Below are positions 42,304 to 51,332 of a stretch of 64,000 bases of DNA, piece by piece (positions within the stretch are counted from its first letter, which is position 1; each line of letters starts with the position of its first letter). Origin of the DNA: an uncultured Sphingomonadaceae bacterium (GTDB lineage Bacteria; Pseudomonadota; Alphaproteobacteria; Sphingomonadales; Sphingomonadaceae); NCBI GenBank assembly GCA_947497315.1, contig CANMFX010000001.1, forward strand, positions 434,001 to 498,000, given 5' to 3'. The translations under genes were made by a program, and so were the position numbers. The notes beneath the pieces were generated by a model. The model ran no database searches. It saw only the letters and a program-made list of their open reading frames with translations, and had not been told where the DNA came from.

Positions 42304-44739
42304 ATGAGCGGCAACGCACTTCCTGACCCTCTTTCTGACTGGTTCGCCTCGCGCAAATGGACGGTACGGCAACATCAGCTGGAAATGCTTGGAGCCGCAA
42401 GGGCAGGGCGACATGCTTTGCTCACCGCACCCACCGGCGCGGGCAAGACCTTGGCCGGGTTTCTGCCGACGCTGGTGGACCTGATCGAACAACCCAATTT
42501 TGACGGCCTGCACACGCTCTATATTTCACCCCTCAAAGCTCTGGCCGTCGATGTGCAGCGCAACCTGCTGACGCCGATTGACGAAATGGGCCTGCCAATC
42601 AAGGTTGAAACCCGTAGCGGTGATACGCCTGCCAATCGCAAGGCGCGCCAGCGCGTCAAGCCGCCGCAAATATTGCTGACCACACCGGAATCGCTCAACC
42701 TGCTGCTTAGCCAGGAAGACAGTTTCACGCTCTTTGCGAAACTCAAGCATGTGATCATCGATGAGGTGCACGCTTTTGCATCCGGAAAACGCGGTGACCT
42801 GCTTTCCTTATCACTTGCCCGGCTACAGCGGATTGCGCCGGATATGCGCCGCGCCGCCTTGTCGGCAACCGTGGCCGACCCTGATGATTTCCGCGCATGG
42901 CTGGCACCCTATGGCGATATTGACGCTGTCACCCATGTGCTGGGCGAAGAGGGCGCACCTGCCGACATCGCGATCATGATCCCCGAAACCCCGGAAGGCG
43001 ACAAAATCCGCGTGCCATGGGCGGGGCATGCCGGTGTCTATGCCGTTCCCCAAGTGATGGAGCAGATCAAAGCCAACCGGATGACACTGGTTTTCACCAA
43101 CACCCGTTTTCTGGCCGAATTTATCTTCCAGAAACTGTGGGAGATAAATGACGACACCCTGCCGATCGGGGTGCATCACGGCAGCCTCTCCAAAGAAGCC
43201 CGGCGCAAAGTCGAAAATGCCATGGCCTCGGGCAAGATGCGAGCGTTGGTCTGCACGGCCTCCCTGGACCTTGGCGTCGATTGGGGCGACATTGATTGCG
43301 TCATCCAGATGGGCGCGCCCAAGGGCAGCTCACGCCTGCTCCAACGGATTGGCCGGGCTAACCACCGGCTCGATGTCTCGTCCAAGGCGTTGCTGGTGCC
43401 GGGCAATCGTTTTGAATATCTCGAAGCGCAGGCGGCGCTAGATGCGGTCAATGAAGGTCGGCGGGACGGCGAACCGTTTCGCCCTGGCGGACTGGATGTC
43501 CTCGCGCAACATGTCATGACCTGCGCCTGCGCCGCGCCATTTCAGGAAGATGACTTGCTCGACGAACTGCAATCCTCGCTGCCCTATAGCGCGCTCGACA
43601 AGGAGACTTTTGACCGCGTGCTCGGTTTCACGCGGGACGGCGGATACGCGCTAAAAGCCTATGACAAGTTCAAACGCTTGCGACGCGATGACAAGGGCGT
43701 GTGGCATCTCGTCCATCCGCGCTTTGCGACCCAGCACCGGATGAATGCCGGGATTATCGTCGATGCCGCGATGATGAATGTACGGTTCAAAAATGGCCGC
43801 AATCTAGGCAAGGTGGAGGAAAGCTTCGCCGCCATCTTAAGCCCCGGCGATACATTTTTTTTCGCGGGCATGAGCCTGGAACTGATCAAGCTCGACACGT
43901 CCGACGTCATTGTGCGGGCAACCAAGAAAGCGGCGATGATCCCCAGCTATATGGGCCTGCGCCTGCCGCTGACCACGCATCTCTCGGACCGCGTGCGCGG
44001 TTTTTTGACTGATCGAGCAGGGTGGGCACGTTTTCCCGATGATGTGCGCGAGTGGCTGGAGATGCAGGACCATCGATCACGTCTGCCGGAACCCGGCGAG
44101 CTGCTGGTTGAAACTTTCCCGCATGAGGGGATGCACTATATGACGGCCTATAGCTTTGAAGGCTGGAACGCGCATCAGTCGCTTGGCATGCTGCTGACGC
44201 GGCGAATGGAGACGCGCGGACTGAAGCCAATTGGTTTTGTCGCCAATGATTATGCGCTTGCCTGCTGGAGCGTCGAACCCGTCACCGATCCCGCACCACT
44301 GTTCAGTGCAGACATTTTGGAAGACGAGTTTTTCGACTGGATCGAAGGAAGCTATCTGCTCAAACGCGCCTTCCGCGAAGTGGCAGTCATCAGCGGCCTG
44401 GTCGACCGGCAACATCCCGGCAAGCGCAAGACCGGCAAGCAGGTGACTTTCTCCACCGACCTGATTTTCGACGTGTTGCGCAAATATGAGCCCGATCACT
44501 TGCTGATGCAGGCGGCCTGGGCCGATGCAAGGGCACGAATGACCGATGTCGCCCGACTGGGCGACCTGCTAGACCGGGCAGCGGGTTCCATGGTCCATGT
44601 TGAACTCGACCGCGTCAGTCCCCTTTCCGTACCTGTTTTGGTGATGATCGGCCGCGAACATGTGGCGCAAGGAGCCACGGATGACGCGCTGCTGATCGAA
44701 GCGGAAAGCCTGATTGAAGAGGCGATGCGCGGCGATTAG
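42304..44739 (+). CDS. Ligase-associated DNA damage response DEXH-box helicase (Lhr-like)
   Basis: About 811 residues. Superfamily 2 helicase motifs: LLTAPTGAGKTLAGF (Walker A), TTPESLNLL, IIDEVHAFA (DEVH), ALSATVAD, then MTLVFTNTRFLAEF, GVHHGSLSKEARRKVE and QRIGRANHR. The long C-terminal part (ILSPGDTFFFAGMSLELI, HEGMHYMTAYSFEGWNAHQ) is the Lhr-core type found in the LigD/Lig-associated helicase. In other genomes it stands next to a ligase, exonuclease-like protein and the PdeM nuclease; here PdeM lies 4 kb away. The ATG at 42304 or the preceding GTG could be the start. Confidence 0.92.
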   Translation: MSGNALPDPLSDWFASRKWTVRQHQLEMLGAARAGRHALLTAPTGAGKTLAGFLPTLVDLIEQPNFDGLHTLYISPLKALAVDVQRNLLTPIDEMGLPIKVETRSGDTPANRKARQRVKPPQILLTTPESLNLLLSQEDSFTLFAKLKHVIIDEVHAFASGKRGDLLSLSLARLQRIAPDMRRAALSATVADPDDFRAWLAPYGDIDAVTHVLGEEGAPADIAIMIPETPEGDKIRVPWAGHAGVYAVPQVMEQIKANRMTLVFTNTRFLAEFIFQKLWEINDDTLPIGVHHGSLSKEARRKVENAMASGKMRALVCTASLDLGVDWGDIDCVIQMGAPKGSSRLLQRIGRANHRLDVSSKALLVPGNRFEYLEAQAALDAVNEGRRDGEPFRPGGLDVLAQHVMTCACAAPFQEDDLLDELQSSLPYSALDKETFDRVLGFTRDGGYALKAYDKFKRLRRDDKGVWHLVHPRFATQHRMNAGIIVDAAMMNVRFKNGRNLGKVEESFAAILSPGDTFFFAGMSLELIKLDTSDVIVRATKKAAMIPSYMGLRLPLTTHLSDRVRGFLTDRAGWARFPDDVREWLEMQDHRSRLPEPGELLVETFPHEGMHYMTAYSFEGWNAHQSLGMLLTRRMETRGLKPIGFVANDYALACWSVEPVTDPAPLFSADILEDEFFDWIEGSYLLKRAFREVAVISGLVDRQHPGKRKTGKQVTFSTDLIFDVLRKYEPDHLLMQAAWADARARMTDVARLGDLLDRAAGSMVHVELDRVSPLSVPVLVMIGREHVAQGATDDALLIEAESLIEEAMRGD

Positions 44740-44799
44740 ACAAGCTTGGCATTTCGTACATATTTGTCGCCCGCCAAAATTTCGGGTAACTAGCTATTG

Positions 44800-45783
44800 A
44801 TGAGCATGTCTTTTCCCCTGACCGCAGTGTTACCGCTGCTATTTTCAGCCCAAATTGCTGAGCCGGCGGCGCCTTTGCCGGAAACGGCAGCCGCCATACC
44901 GGAAATTGTCGAACCCGAAGCGATATTGGCTGATCGCCTGCCCGATCAGTTCATCAAGCCGGATGCCGAACAGATAGAGATTACCGAAGACCGCAGGGCA
45001 CGCATGACAGTTCCTGTCAGTATCGAAGGAAGCGGCCCTTTCAAGTTCATTATTGATACAGCAGCACAACGAACAATATTGTCCAAAGAAATTGCGGGTA
45101 GCCTGACCCTGGAACTGGAAGAGGAGGTCAATATCATAGCGTTGGCAGGCAACACGATAGTGCAAACCGTCTATGTTCCTGAGCTGACTCTGGGCAGTCG
45201 CAGCTACGGGGGCATTGTTGCACCAACCTTTCGGTCAACCAATATTGGCGCGGATGGCGTATTGGGTCTCGATAGTCTGCAGGGACAGCGCATATTATTT
45301 GATTTTATCACCAGCGCCATTTCGGTCGAAGACACGACCAAAAAGCGGAAGGCCCGCTCTCGCCGGGAAATCGTTGTCACCGCCAGGCGCCGTTCCGGTC
45401 AGTTGATTTTTACCAATGCCGAAATTTCAGGCATCAAGGTCAGTGTAATCATTGATACTGGTGGAGAGCTTTCAATCGGAAACAAGGCGCTGCAACGCCG
45501 CTTGCGGATGAAGCGCTCGGCACTGCAACAGATTAGTCTGGTCGACGTGACCGGCCGTTCCATTGCGGCCGACTATGGTGTTGCCAGTGAGCTGCACATC
45601 GGTCGTGCACGCTTTGGGGTGATTCCCATCGCCTTTGCCGATATCGCACCTTTTGCCGCCCTGAACCTGCAAAAAAAGCCGGCCCTGTTTCTGGGGATGG
45701 ATGCGCTGCGGAAATTTGACCGGATGGCGATCGATTTCGCCAACCGTAAAATCTATTTCCTGTTGCCAAAGGGCGCGACCTGA
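44800..45783 (+). CDS. Two-lobed retropepsin-like aspartic protease (degenerate first site)
   Basis: About 327 residues with an N-terminal signal peptide (FPLTAVLPLLFSAQIAEPAA) so periplasmic. The first lobe has MTVPVSIEGSGPFKFIIDTAAQRTILS, in which the catalytic triplet is DTA rather than DTG, ending GVLGLDSL. The second lobe has GIKVSVIIDTGGELSIGNK with an intact DTG and ends LFLGMDALRKF. Retropepsin proteins normally carry one site and dimerise; two lobes in one chain resemble pepsin. The first site is probably impaired. Three near start codons lie within ten bases; 44800 is used. A close paralogue follows in tandem. Confidence 0.87.
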   Translation: MSMSFPLTAVLPLLFSAQIAEPAAPLPETAAAIPEIVEPEAILADRLPDQFIKPDAEQIEITEDRRARMTVPVSIEGSGPFKFIIDTAAQRTILSKEIAGSLTLELEEEVNIIALAGNTIVQTVYVPELTLGSRSYGGIVAPTFRSTNIGADGVLGLDSLQGQRILFDFITSAISVEDTTKKRKARSRREIVVTARRRSGQLIFTNAEISGIKVSVIIDTGGELSIGNKALQRRLRMKRSALQQISLVDVTGRSIAADYGVASELHIGRARFGVIPIAFADIAPFAALNLQKKPALFLGMDALRKFDRMAIDFANRKIYFLLPKGAT

Positions 45784-45842
45784 TCGGGGTTTTGCTGCAA
45801 GCCCGATTAAAAGCAGGAAAGAACAACATTTAGCAGGAGAGT

Positions 45843-46820
45843 ATGATGCCGCTTTTTTCCACCAACCTTTTCCCCACCCTTGCCGCCTCCGCGCTCGCCT
45901 TTGCCTATCCGGTACCAATGGGCCAATCGGTGGAACCCGGTAGCCTGACCAAACCGGAAAATGAAATTATTGCCATCGACAAAGACCGTGCGCAGCGAAT
46001 GACTGTTCCGGTCAGTATTGAAGGCCGCGGACCATTTTCCTTTGTCATTGATACCGGTGCAGAGCGTACCGTTCTCTCTCGCAAAATTGCAAAAAACCTG
46101 GCGCTGGATGCCGAAGAACCAGCGCAGTTAATAAGCATCGCCGGCAGCAGCATGGTCGATATGGTTTATGTCCCTGAATTGACCCTCGGCAAGAAAAGCT
46201 ATGACAGTTTAATCGCCCCGGTCCTGCTTGCCCGCCATATCGGTGCGGACGGAATATTGGGTCTTGATGGTCTGCAGGATCAACGGATATTATTCGACTT
46301 TATCAACAATCAGATTTCCATCGAAGACACGGCCGCTCCGCAGCGGATGGCTTCAAACCGTGAGATTATTGTGACCGCGCGGCGCAAGTCCGGTCAACTT
46401 ATCTTCACCGAAGCAACGATTTCCGGGCTCAAGGTCAATGTGATCGTTGATACCGGTGCGGAGGTTTCGATTGCCAACCTGGTTTTGAAAAGGCGGCTAA
46501 TAAAACGCGCGAAAGAACTGGGTGAAGAAAACAGCCTGATCGCGGTGACCGGCCAGACACTGGGTGTGGAATTCGGCAAAGCCCGGGATTTTCGCATTGG
46601 CCGGGCCAAATTCGACAATCTACCAGTTGCATTCGCTGATGCCCCGCCTTTTGAGAAGCTGGGGATGCACAAGAAACCGGCATTGTTGCTCGGCATGGAC
46701 GTGCTGCGTAAATTTGATCAGGTTGCAATCGACTTCAAGAAACGGAAAATCCATTTCCTGTTGCCAAAAGAGACAAGGCGCTATTTCGAGCAACCAAAAA
46801 ACAGCCGCATTAACTCATAA
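45843..46820 (+). CDS. Two-lobed retropepsin-like aspartic protease (both sites intact)
   Basis: 325 residues, signal peptide at about 1-20 (LFPTLAASALAFAYP). Lobe one holds VSIEGRGPFSFVIDTGAERTVLS and ends GILGLDGL; lobe two holds GLKVNVIVDTGAEVSIAN and ends LLLGMDVLRKF. Both aspartic triplets are DTGA, so a pepsin-like intramolecular active site could form. It shares its whole layout with the preceding gene (for example REIIVTARR-SGQLIFT between the lobes) and differs mostly in the tail, so the two arose by tandem duplication. The ribosome site is AGGAGAG. Periplasmic protein turnover or processing is a guess. Confidence 0.88.
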   Translation: MMPLFSTNLFPTLAASALAFAYPVPMGQSVEPGSLTKPENEIIAIDKDRAQRMTVPVSIEGRGPFSFVIDTGAERTVLSRKIAKNLALDAEEPAQLISIAGSSMVDMVYVPELTLGKKSYDSLIAPVLLARHIGADGILGLDGLQDQRILFDFINNQISIEDTAAPQRMASNREIIVTARRKSGQLIFTEATISGLKVNVIVDTGAEVSIANLVLKRRLIKRAKELGEENSLIAVTGQTLGVEFGKARDFRIGRAKFDNLPVAFADAPPFEKLGMHKKPALLLGMDVLRKFDQVAIDFKKRKIHFLLPKETRRYFEQPKNSRINS

Positions 46821-46822
46821 GG

Positions 46823-47080
46823 CTATTCGCCCCCAGTCTCTTCACTATCCTCTGCGCTGCTTTCAGTCTCCGCGCTATCTTCCAGCGCCTGCTGCTCAGC
46901 TTGCAGTTCCTCTAGCGCGGCATCGGCCTCTTCTTCGGTCAGCGAGTCGTTAATTTCGGGCTGTGGCGGCATTTCTGCCTCCACCGGCACCTCGTCATCC
47001 AGTACGGGCGCCTCCGCTTCCTCACTGCATGCGGATAACAGGCACAAAACGGGGGCGGTAATGATCAGGGCGATTTTCAT
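46823..47080 (-). CDS. Small acidic lipoprotein of unknown function
   Basis: 85 residues. KIALIITAPVLCLLSAC is a lipoprotein signal (lipobox LLSAC). The rest is almost entirely Glu/Asp/Ala/Pro (EEAEAPVLDDEVPVEAEMPP, EEEADAALEELQAEQQALED) and looks unstructured with a short coiled coil. It is the last gene of the trhO-GST-lipoprotein run and converges on the second protease gene. Low complexity makes homology-based naming unsafe. Confidence 0.7.
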   Translation of the reverse strand: MKIALIITAPVLCLLSACSEEAEAPVLDDEVPVEAEMPPQPEINDSLTEEEADAALEELQAEQQALEDSAETESSAEDSEETGGE

Positions 47081-47135
47081 TGCGGCATCCTTTGGCTGGC
47101 TTAGCTTTACTGAACAGCAATAGAGAGACAAAAGT

Positions 47136-47792
47136 CTATCCCGCAAATGCGGGCTCGGTATCGCCTGTTTGCCACTGCGGATATTTTTTCATCGCACCGG
47201 CAAACAAGCCCGAGTCCAAATGCGCTGCGAGCCACTTTTGTAATGCTGGCAGCGGCTCAGCGTCAAACCAGTTGCGATCATTATTGGCAAATTGGCGGAC
47301 GAACGGAAAAATCGCAAAATCCGCCAGTCGAGGCTCTTTTCCCAGCAACTGGCCCCCTACGGTCAGCAGTCCCTCCAGCTTCTCCAGAAATGCGAGGCCA
47401 GCGGAACGATGCGCTATCGGGTCAACATCATCATAGCGCGTCGGATATTTATAGCGATCGAGATTGTCTTTGAAGTCGCTGTCCGCTTCGGCGATCAAAT
47501 CCGCGCCTGCCTCTCTATCATTCAGCCAGTCTGCCGGATCATTCCGTTTCAATGCCCAATGCATGATTGCCAGACTTTCATCAATGACCGTACCATCATC
47601 CTGCACCAGAACCGGGACTGTCGCCTTGGGCGAAGCGGCAATCATTTCCTCCGGCTTGTCGCGCAATACCACTTCTCGCAGGCGCACGGGTGTCTCACTG
47701 ATCAGCAGCGCCATGCGCGCTCGCATGGCATAGGGACAGCGCCGAAAACTATAGAGGATCGGCAAGTTATTTCCGGTCTCTGAGGGGCTCAT
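47136..47792 (-). CDS. Glutathione S-transferase family protein
   Basis: 218 residues. The thioredoxin-like N-terminal domain has the active-site region LYSFRRCPYAMRARMAL (catalytic Cys) and TVPVLVQDDGTVIDESLAIM (the conserved cis-Pro and Ser of the GSH site); the helical C-terminal domain has RLADFAIFPFVRQFA. This is the omega/beta-like Cys class, able to reduce mixed disulfides or dehalogenate. It overlaps the trhO gene by four bases, indicating cotranscription. Confidence 0.88.
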   Translation of the reverse strand: MSPSETGNNLPILYSFRRCPYAMRARMALLISETPVRLREVVLRDKPEEMIAASPKATVPVLVQDDGTVIDESLAIMHWALKRNDPADWLNDREAGADLIAEADSDFKDNLDRYKYPTRYDDVDPIAHRSAGLAFLEKLEGLLTVGGQLLGKEPRLADFAIFPFVRQFANNDRNWFDAEPLPALQKWLAAHLDSGLFAGAMKKYPQWQTGDTEPAFAG

Positions 47793-48727
47793 GCTGTTCC
47801 CAGATGCTGACGGCCTTCCCGCGCCGCCCTTTCTACCTGACGCTGCCGTTCGCGATACCGTTCGCGCTGCTCGTCCGTACGGCTGTCATAGCAGTGGGGA
47901 CAAGCCTCTCCCGGAATATATTTTTCCGATGCACGCTCTTCGGCATTTAACGGCATCCGGCACGCATGGCATTGGTCATAGTCGCTTTCTTTTAGCCCGT
48001 GACCAACGGCCACGCGCTGATCGAACAGGAAGCAATCGCCATTCCAGCGGCTGTTTTCTTCCGGTACATTTTCAAGATATTTAAGGATACCGCCCTTCAA
48101 ATGATGGACATCATCAAAACCTTGCGCCTTCACATAGGCCGTCGCTTTTTCGCAGCGTATGCCGCCGGTACAGAACATCGCAATTTTGGGCTGCTTTTCA
48201 GATTTTTCCTGCAACTGCCTGGAAAAATCATCAAACCAGGCCGGAAAATCGCGAAATGTCTCTGTATCCGGGTTGATCGCGCCTTCAAAACTGCCAATCG
48301 CCACCTCGTAGGCATTGCGTGTATCAATCACGACCGTTTCAGGGTCGGCAATCACGGCATTCCAGTCCAGCGGGTCGACATATTCACCCTTGGCCCGTGC
48401 GGCATCAATGCCATCGACACCCATGGTGACGATCTCTTTTTTCAGCCGCACTTTCATGCGCAGAAATGGCATGTCCTCGGCATCAGAATATTTGACTTCC
48501 AGCCCGGTAAATTGTGGCAGGTTTCGCAGGAAAGCGATCAGCGCATCTATGCCGTCTGTTTCACCCGCGATGGTCCCGTTAATCCCCTCTGGCGCAAGCA
48601 GGATTGTGCCTTTCAGCCCATTGGCTTCACAGGCCCTGAGAATTTCCGGTTTCAAGGCCGCGGGATCCTCAACCACTGTAAAATGATAGAGTGCGGCGAC
48701 CTTGTATGAAAAATTTGATTCCGTCAT
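47789..48727 (-). CDS. trhO: tRNA uridine(34) hydroxylase (rhodanese-family TrhO)
   Basis: About 312 residues. The N-terminal UPF0176-type domain (YKVAALYHFTVVEDPAALKP, GTILLAPEGINGTIAG) is followed by a rhodanese domain with the catalytic Cys in MFCTGGIRCEKATAY, and a C-terminal Cys-rich zinc region (QCHACRMPLNAEE, ACPHCYD). TrhO adds oxygen to U34 of tRNAs to give ho5U. The start at 48727 is the conserved one; the frame opens to 48844 over the PdeM gene. It is the first gene of a minus-strand run with GST and a lipoprotein. Confidence 0.92.
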   Translation of the reverse strand: MTESNFSYKVAALYHFTVVEDPAALKPEILRACEANGLKGTILLAPEGINGTIAGETDGIDALIAFLRNLPQFTGLEVKYSDAEDMPFLRMKVRLKKEIVTMGVDGIDAARAKGEYVDPLDWNAVIADPETVVIDTRNAYEVAIGSFEGAINPDTETFRDFPAWFDDFSRQLQEKSEKQPKIAMFCTGGIRCEKATAYVKAQGFDDVHHLKGGILKYLENVPEENSRWNGDCFLFDQRVAVGHGLKESDYDQCHACRMPLNAEERASEKYIPGEACPHCYDSRTDEQRERYRERQRQVERAAREGRQHLGTA

Positions 48728-48808
48728 GGCGCGCATATAGTCGGACCCGCCGCGAAATTCCAACCCTTCCCGCTTGCGCGCGCGCTCTGATCGTCGCATA
48801 GCAGACAA

Positions 48809-49549
48809 ATGGTTCCCCTTTCGTTCGTCAATCATCTGTTCCACGTGGCTGGCCCAGCGGCCTTATACTGGCCAGTGCACAAGGCATTGCTGGTGGCCGA
48901 CCTGCATCTTGAAAAAGCCAGCTTCTATGCTCGCCAGGGGCAGATGCTGCCACCTTATGACAGCCGTGCGACGCTGGATGAGCTGGCTAGCCTGATCACC
49001 CAAACAGCCGCAGAGACGGTCTTTTGTCTTGGCGACAATTATCACGATGATGACGGCGAGGCACGATTGGAAGGCGAAGCGGCACGCTTGCTGGAAACGC
49101 TAACCCAAAACACGCGCTGGGTGTGGATCAGCGGCAATCACGACCGCGATGTAAGCGGCCTATGGGGCGGCGAGGTCATGACCGAATGGATTGGTGATGG
49201 TCTCGCGCTGCGTCACGAAGCGACACGGAGTACTGACCTGCCTGAAATTTCCGGTCATTTTCATCCCAAATTGCGCGTGCCCGTGCGCGGACGGCATGTG
49301 TCCCGGCGCTGTTTTGTCAAAGGCGAAAAACATTTGATCATGCCAGCTTTTGGTGCGTTGACCGGCGGACTGGCAGCCAACCATAGCGCGATTGAAGAGG
49401 CTATCGCAGGCCCGGCGGAAGCGATCATCGCACTGAAAGAAAAGCTTGTGCGCTTCAATCTCGGATTCGCCTCTGCATCATCCCGGCCGCAGCCGGAAAC
49501 CACGCAAAAAACCCAACTCACATTACCACTGGCCATAGCCAATAGCTGA
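48809..49549 (+). CDS. pdeM: Ligase-associated DNA damage response endonuclease PdeM
   Basis: 246 residues of the calcineurin-like phosphoesterase fold. Metal ligands: VADLHLEKASFYA (DxH), FCLGDNYHDDDGE (GD), ISGNHDRDV (GNHD) and SGHFHPKLRV (GHxH). The family works with a DNA ligase, helicase and nuclease in bacterial end repair. Here it is separated from its helicase partner at 42.3-44.7 kb by five genes. It diverges from trhO and is followed 17 bases later by bioF. The C-terminal tail is Thr/Gln-rich. Confidence 0.9.
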   Translation: MVPLSFVNHLFHVAGPAALYWPVHKALLVADLHLEKASFYARQGQMLPPYDSRATLDELASLITQTAAETVFCLGDNYHDDDGEARLEGEAARLLETLTQNTRWVWISGNHDRDVSGLWGGEVMTEWIGDGLALRHEATRSTDLPEISGHFHPKLRVPVRGRHVSRRCFVKGEKHLIMPAFGALTGGLAANHSAIEEAIAGPAEAIIALKEKLVRFNLGFASASSRPQPETTQKTQLTLPLAIANS

Positions 49550-49566
49550 CTGCTAACAGCGCGGCG

Positions 49567-50709
49567 ATGCCCCGATTCGAACCGTTTCACCAACAACTGG
49601 ATGCCCTTGATCGAGCGGGCCGCAAACGCGCCCTGGTCACCCCGGCCGGCAAGGATTTTTCTTCCAATGATTATCTGGGTTTGGCACGTAGCGCCTATCT
49701 GAAAGAATTGGCTCATAAGGCACTTGATAATGGCATAGCGCATGGCTCTGGCGGCTCGCGATTGTTGGGCGGCAATCATCCACAACATGAAGCATTGGAG
49801 GCATTTGCGGCAGGGCATTATGGCGCAGAATCCGCCCTGTTCTTCAGCACCGGCTATACCGCCAATCTCGCTCTGTTCTCAACATTGCCGCAAACCGGCG
49901 ACCTGGTTCTTTATGATGAACTGGTCCATGCCAGCAGCCATGACGGTATGAAGCTGGGTCGTGCAAAAACACAAAGCTTTCGCCATGGTGATCTGACAGA
50001 CCTGACAGACAGGATAGCCGCCTATCGCCGCGCCGGTGGCATCGGCACAATCTGGATGGCAGTGGAAAGCCTCTACAGCATGGATGGGGACCGGGCGCCG
50101 CTGGCTGAGCTTGCCGGAATTGCCCGCGCCAATGACGCCGTCCTGATCATTGATGAGGCTCATGCGGTCGGCGTTTTCGGCAAAGGCGGCGTTGGTTTAT
50201 CTGGCACCCTGGAGAATCAAGACAATGCTATCATCTTGCGTACCTGCGGCAAGGCCTTGGGAGTTGAAGGCGGATTGATCACCATGCCGATGGTGCTACG
50301 CAACTTTTTTATCAACCGCGCCCGGGCCTTTATCTTCTCGACCGCGCCCAGTCCGCTCACCGCGCATCTGGCGCACAAGGCGATAGAATATATCGCCGAA
50401 AACCCGGCTTTGCAGACACAGCTGCAGGATCATATTACAGTCGCTGAAAACCGGCTGGGTACGCTTTGCCCGCCCTCTCGTGCAGGCAGCCAGATTTTCC
50501 CCGTCATCATTGGCGAAGACAACCTTGCTGTCCAGATAGCGGCCTCTTTGCAGCAAAAGGGCTTTGATGTTCGCGCCATCAGACCGCCCACAGTGCCAGC
50601 CGGAACCGCGCGTCTGCGCTTGTCCCTGACGTTAAACGTCTCTCGGGAGGATATCACGGCGCTGGCCGACGCTTTGACCGAAGCGCAAAAAATGGAGAAT
50701 GCGGCTTGA
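49567..50709 (+). CDS. bioF: 8-amino-7-oxononanoate synthase
   Basis: 380 residues, PLP-dependent. It condenses pimeloyl-ACP or -CoA with alanine in biotin synthesis. FSSNDYLGLARS, GSGGSRLLGGNHPQHE, IDEAHAVGVFGKGGVGL and the PLP-binding Lys in LRTCGKALGVEGG are all present. First of three genes bioF-bioD-bioA; the stop overlaps the TTG start of bioD by four bases. No BioR-like box was found upstream. Confidence 0.95.
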   Translation: MPRFEPFHQQLDALDRAGRKRALVTPAGKDFSSNDYLGLARSAYLKELAHKALDNGIAHGSGGSRLLGGNHPQHEALEAFAAGHYGAESALFFSTGYTANLALFSTLPQTGDLVLYDELVHASSHDGMKLGRAKTQSFRHGDLTDLTDRIAAYRRAGGIGTIWMAVESLYSMDGDRAPLAELAGIARANDAVLIIDEAHAVGVFGKGGVGLSGTLENQDNAIILRTCGKALGVEGGLITMPMVLRNFFINRARAFIFSTAPSPLTAHLAHKAIEYIAENPALQTQLQDHITVAENRLGTLCPPSRAGSQIFPVIIGEDNLAVQIAASLQQKGFDVRAIRPPTVPAGTARLRLSLTLNVSREDITALADALTEAQKMENAA

Positions 50710-51332
50710 GCCAGAATTTCGTTGTTACCGGTACCGATACTGATATCGGAAAAACCATCTTTGCCGCTGCGCTAACGGCCGCGCTTGATGCCCATTACTG
50801 GAAACCGGTGCAGGCGGGTCTGGATGATGAAACGGATAGCGAAGCCGTCGCACGATTGGGCGGCATTGCTCCCGGCAATATCCTGCCCGAGACGTTTCGC
50901 CTGAAAACGCCGGCTTCCCCGCATCTTGCAGCAGCCGAAGATGGTGTCATGATATCCGCTGATGATCTGCCAATTCCGCAAATCAATGGCCCCTTGGTAA
51001 TTGAAGGGGCAGGCGGAGCGCTGGTGCCGATCAATGACGATTTGCTCTATGCTGATCTATTTGCGCGGTGGAAATACCCCGTCATCATCGTTGCATCAAC
51101 AAAGCTGGGCACGATTAATCATAGCCTGATGACCATCGAAGCACTCCGCAGCCGCAGCGTGCCGATTTTGGGTATGGCGTTCATCGGCGGCGAAATTGCC
51201 GATAGTCAGAATACAATTTGCCGTATCGGCGATGTGAAACAGTTGGGCCGTCTTCCGATTATCGAAAATCTATCAGCCTCATCCCTATCGACCGCGTTTC
51301 ATTCACATTTTGATATGTCGGACTTCAGTTGA
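50706..51332 (+). CDS. bioD: Dethiobiotin synthetase
   Basis: 208 residues. ATP-dependent closure of the ureido ring to dethiobiotin. The P-loop is VTGTDTDIGKTIFAAAL (residues about 6-22), followed by YWKPVQAGLDDETDS and LVIEGAGGALVPIND. The start is TTG at 50706 inside the bioF stop region; the TGA overlaps the bioA ATG by one base. The order and overlaps indicate one operon. Confidence 0.95.
   Translation: MSQNFVVTGTDTDIGKTIFAAALTAALDAHYWKPVQAGLDDETDSEAVARLGGIAPGNILPETFRLKTPASPHLAAAEDGVMISADDLPIPQINGPLVIEGAGGALVPINDDLLYADLFARWKYPVIIVASTKLGTINHSLMTIEALRSRSVPILGMAFIGGEIADSQNTICRIGDVKQLGRLPIIENLSASSLSTAFHSHFDMSDFS

Noticed and set aside
49550-49566. Possible BioR box (TTATAGATAA-like) before bioF
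   Set aside because: No match to the known pattern in the short gap or the end of pdeM.
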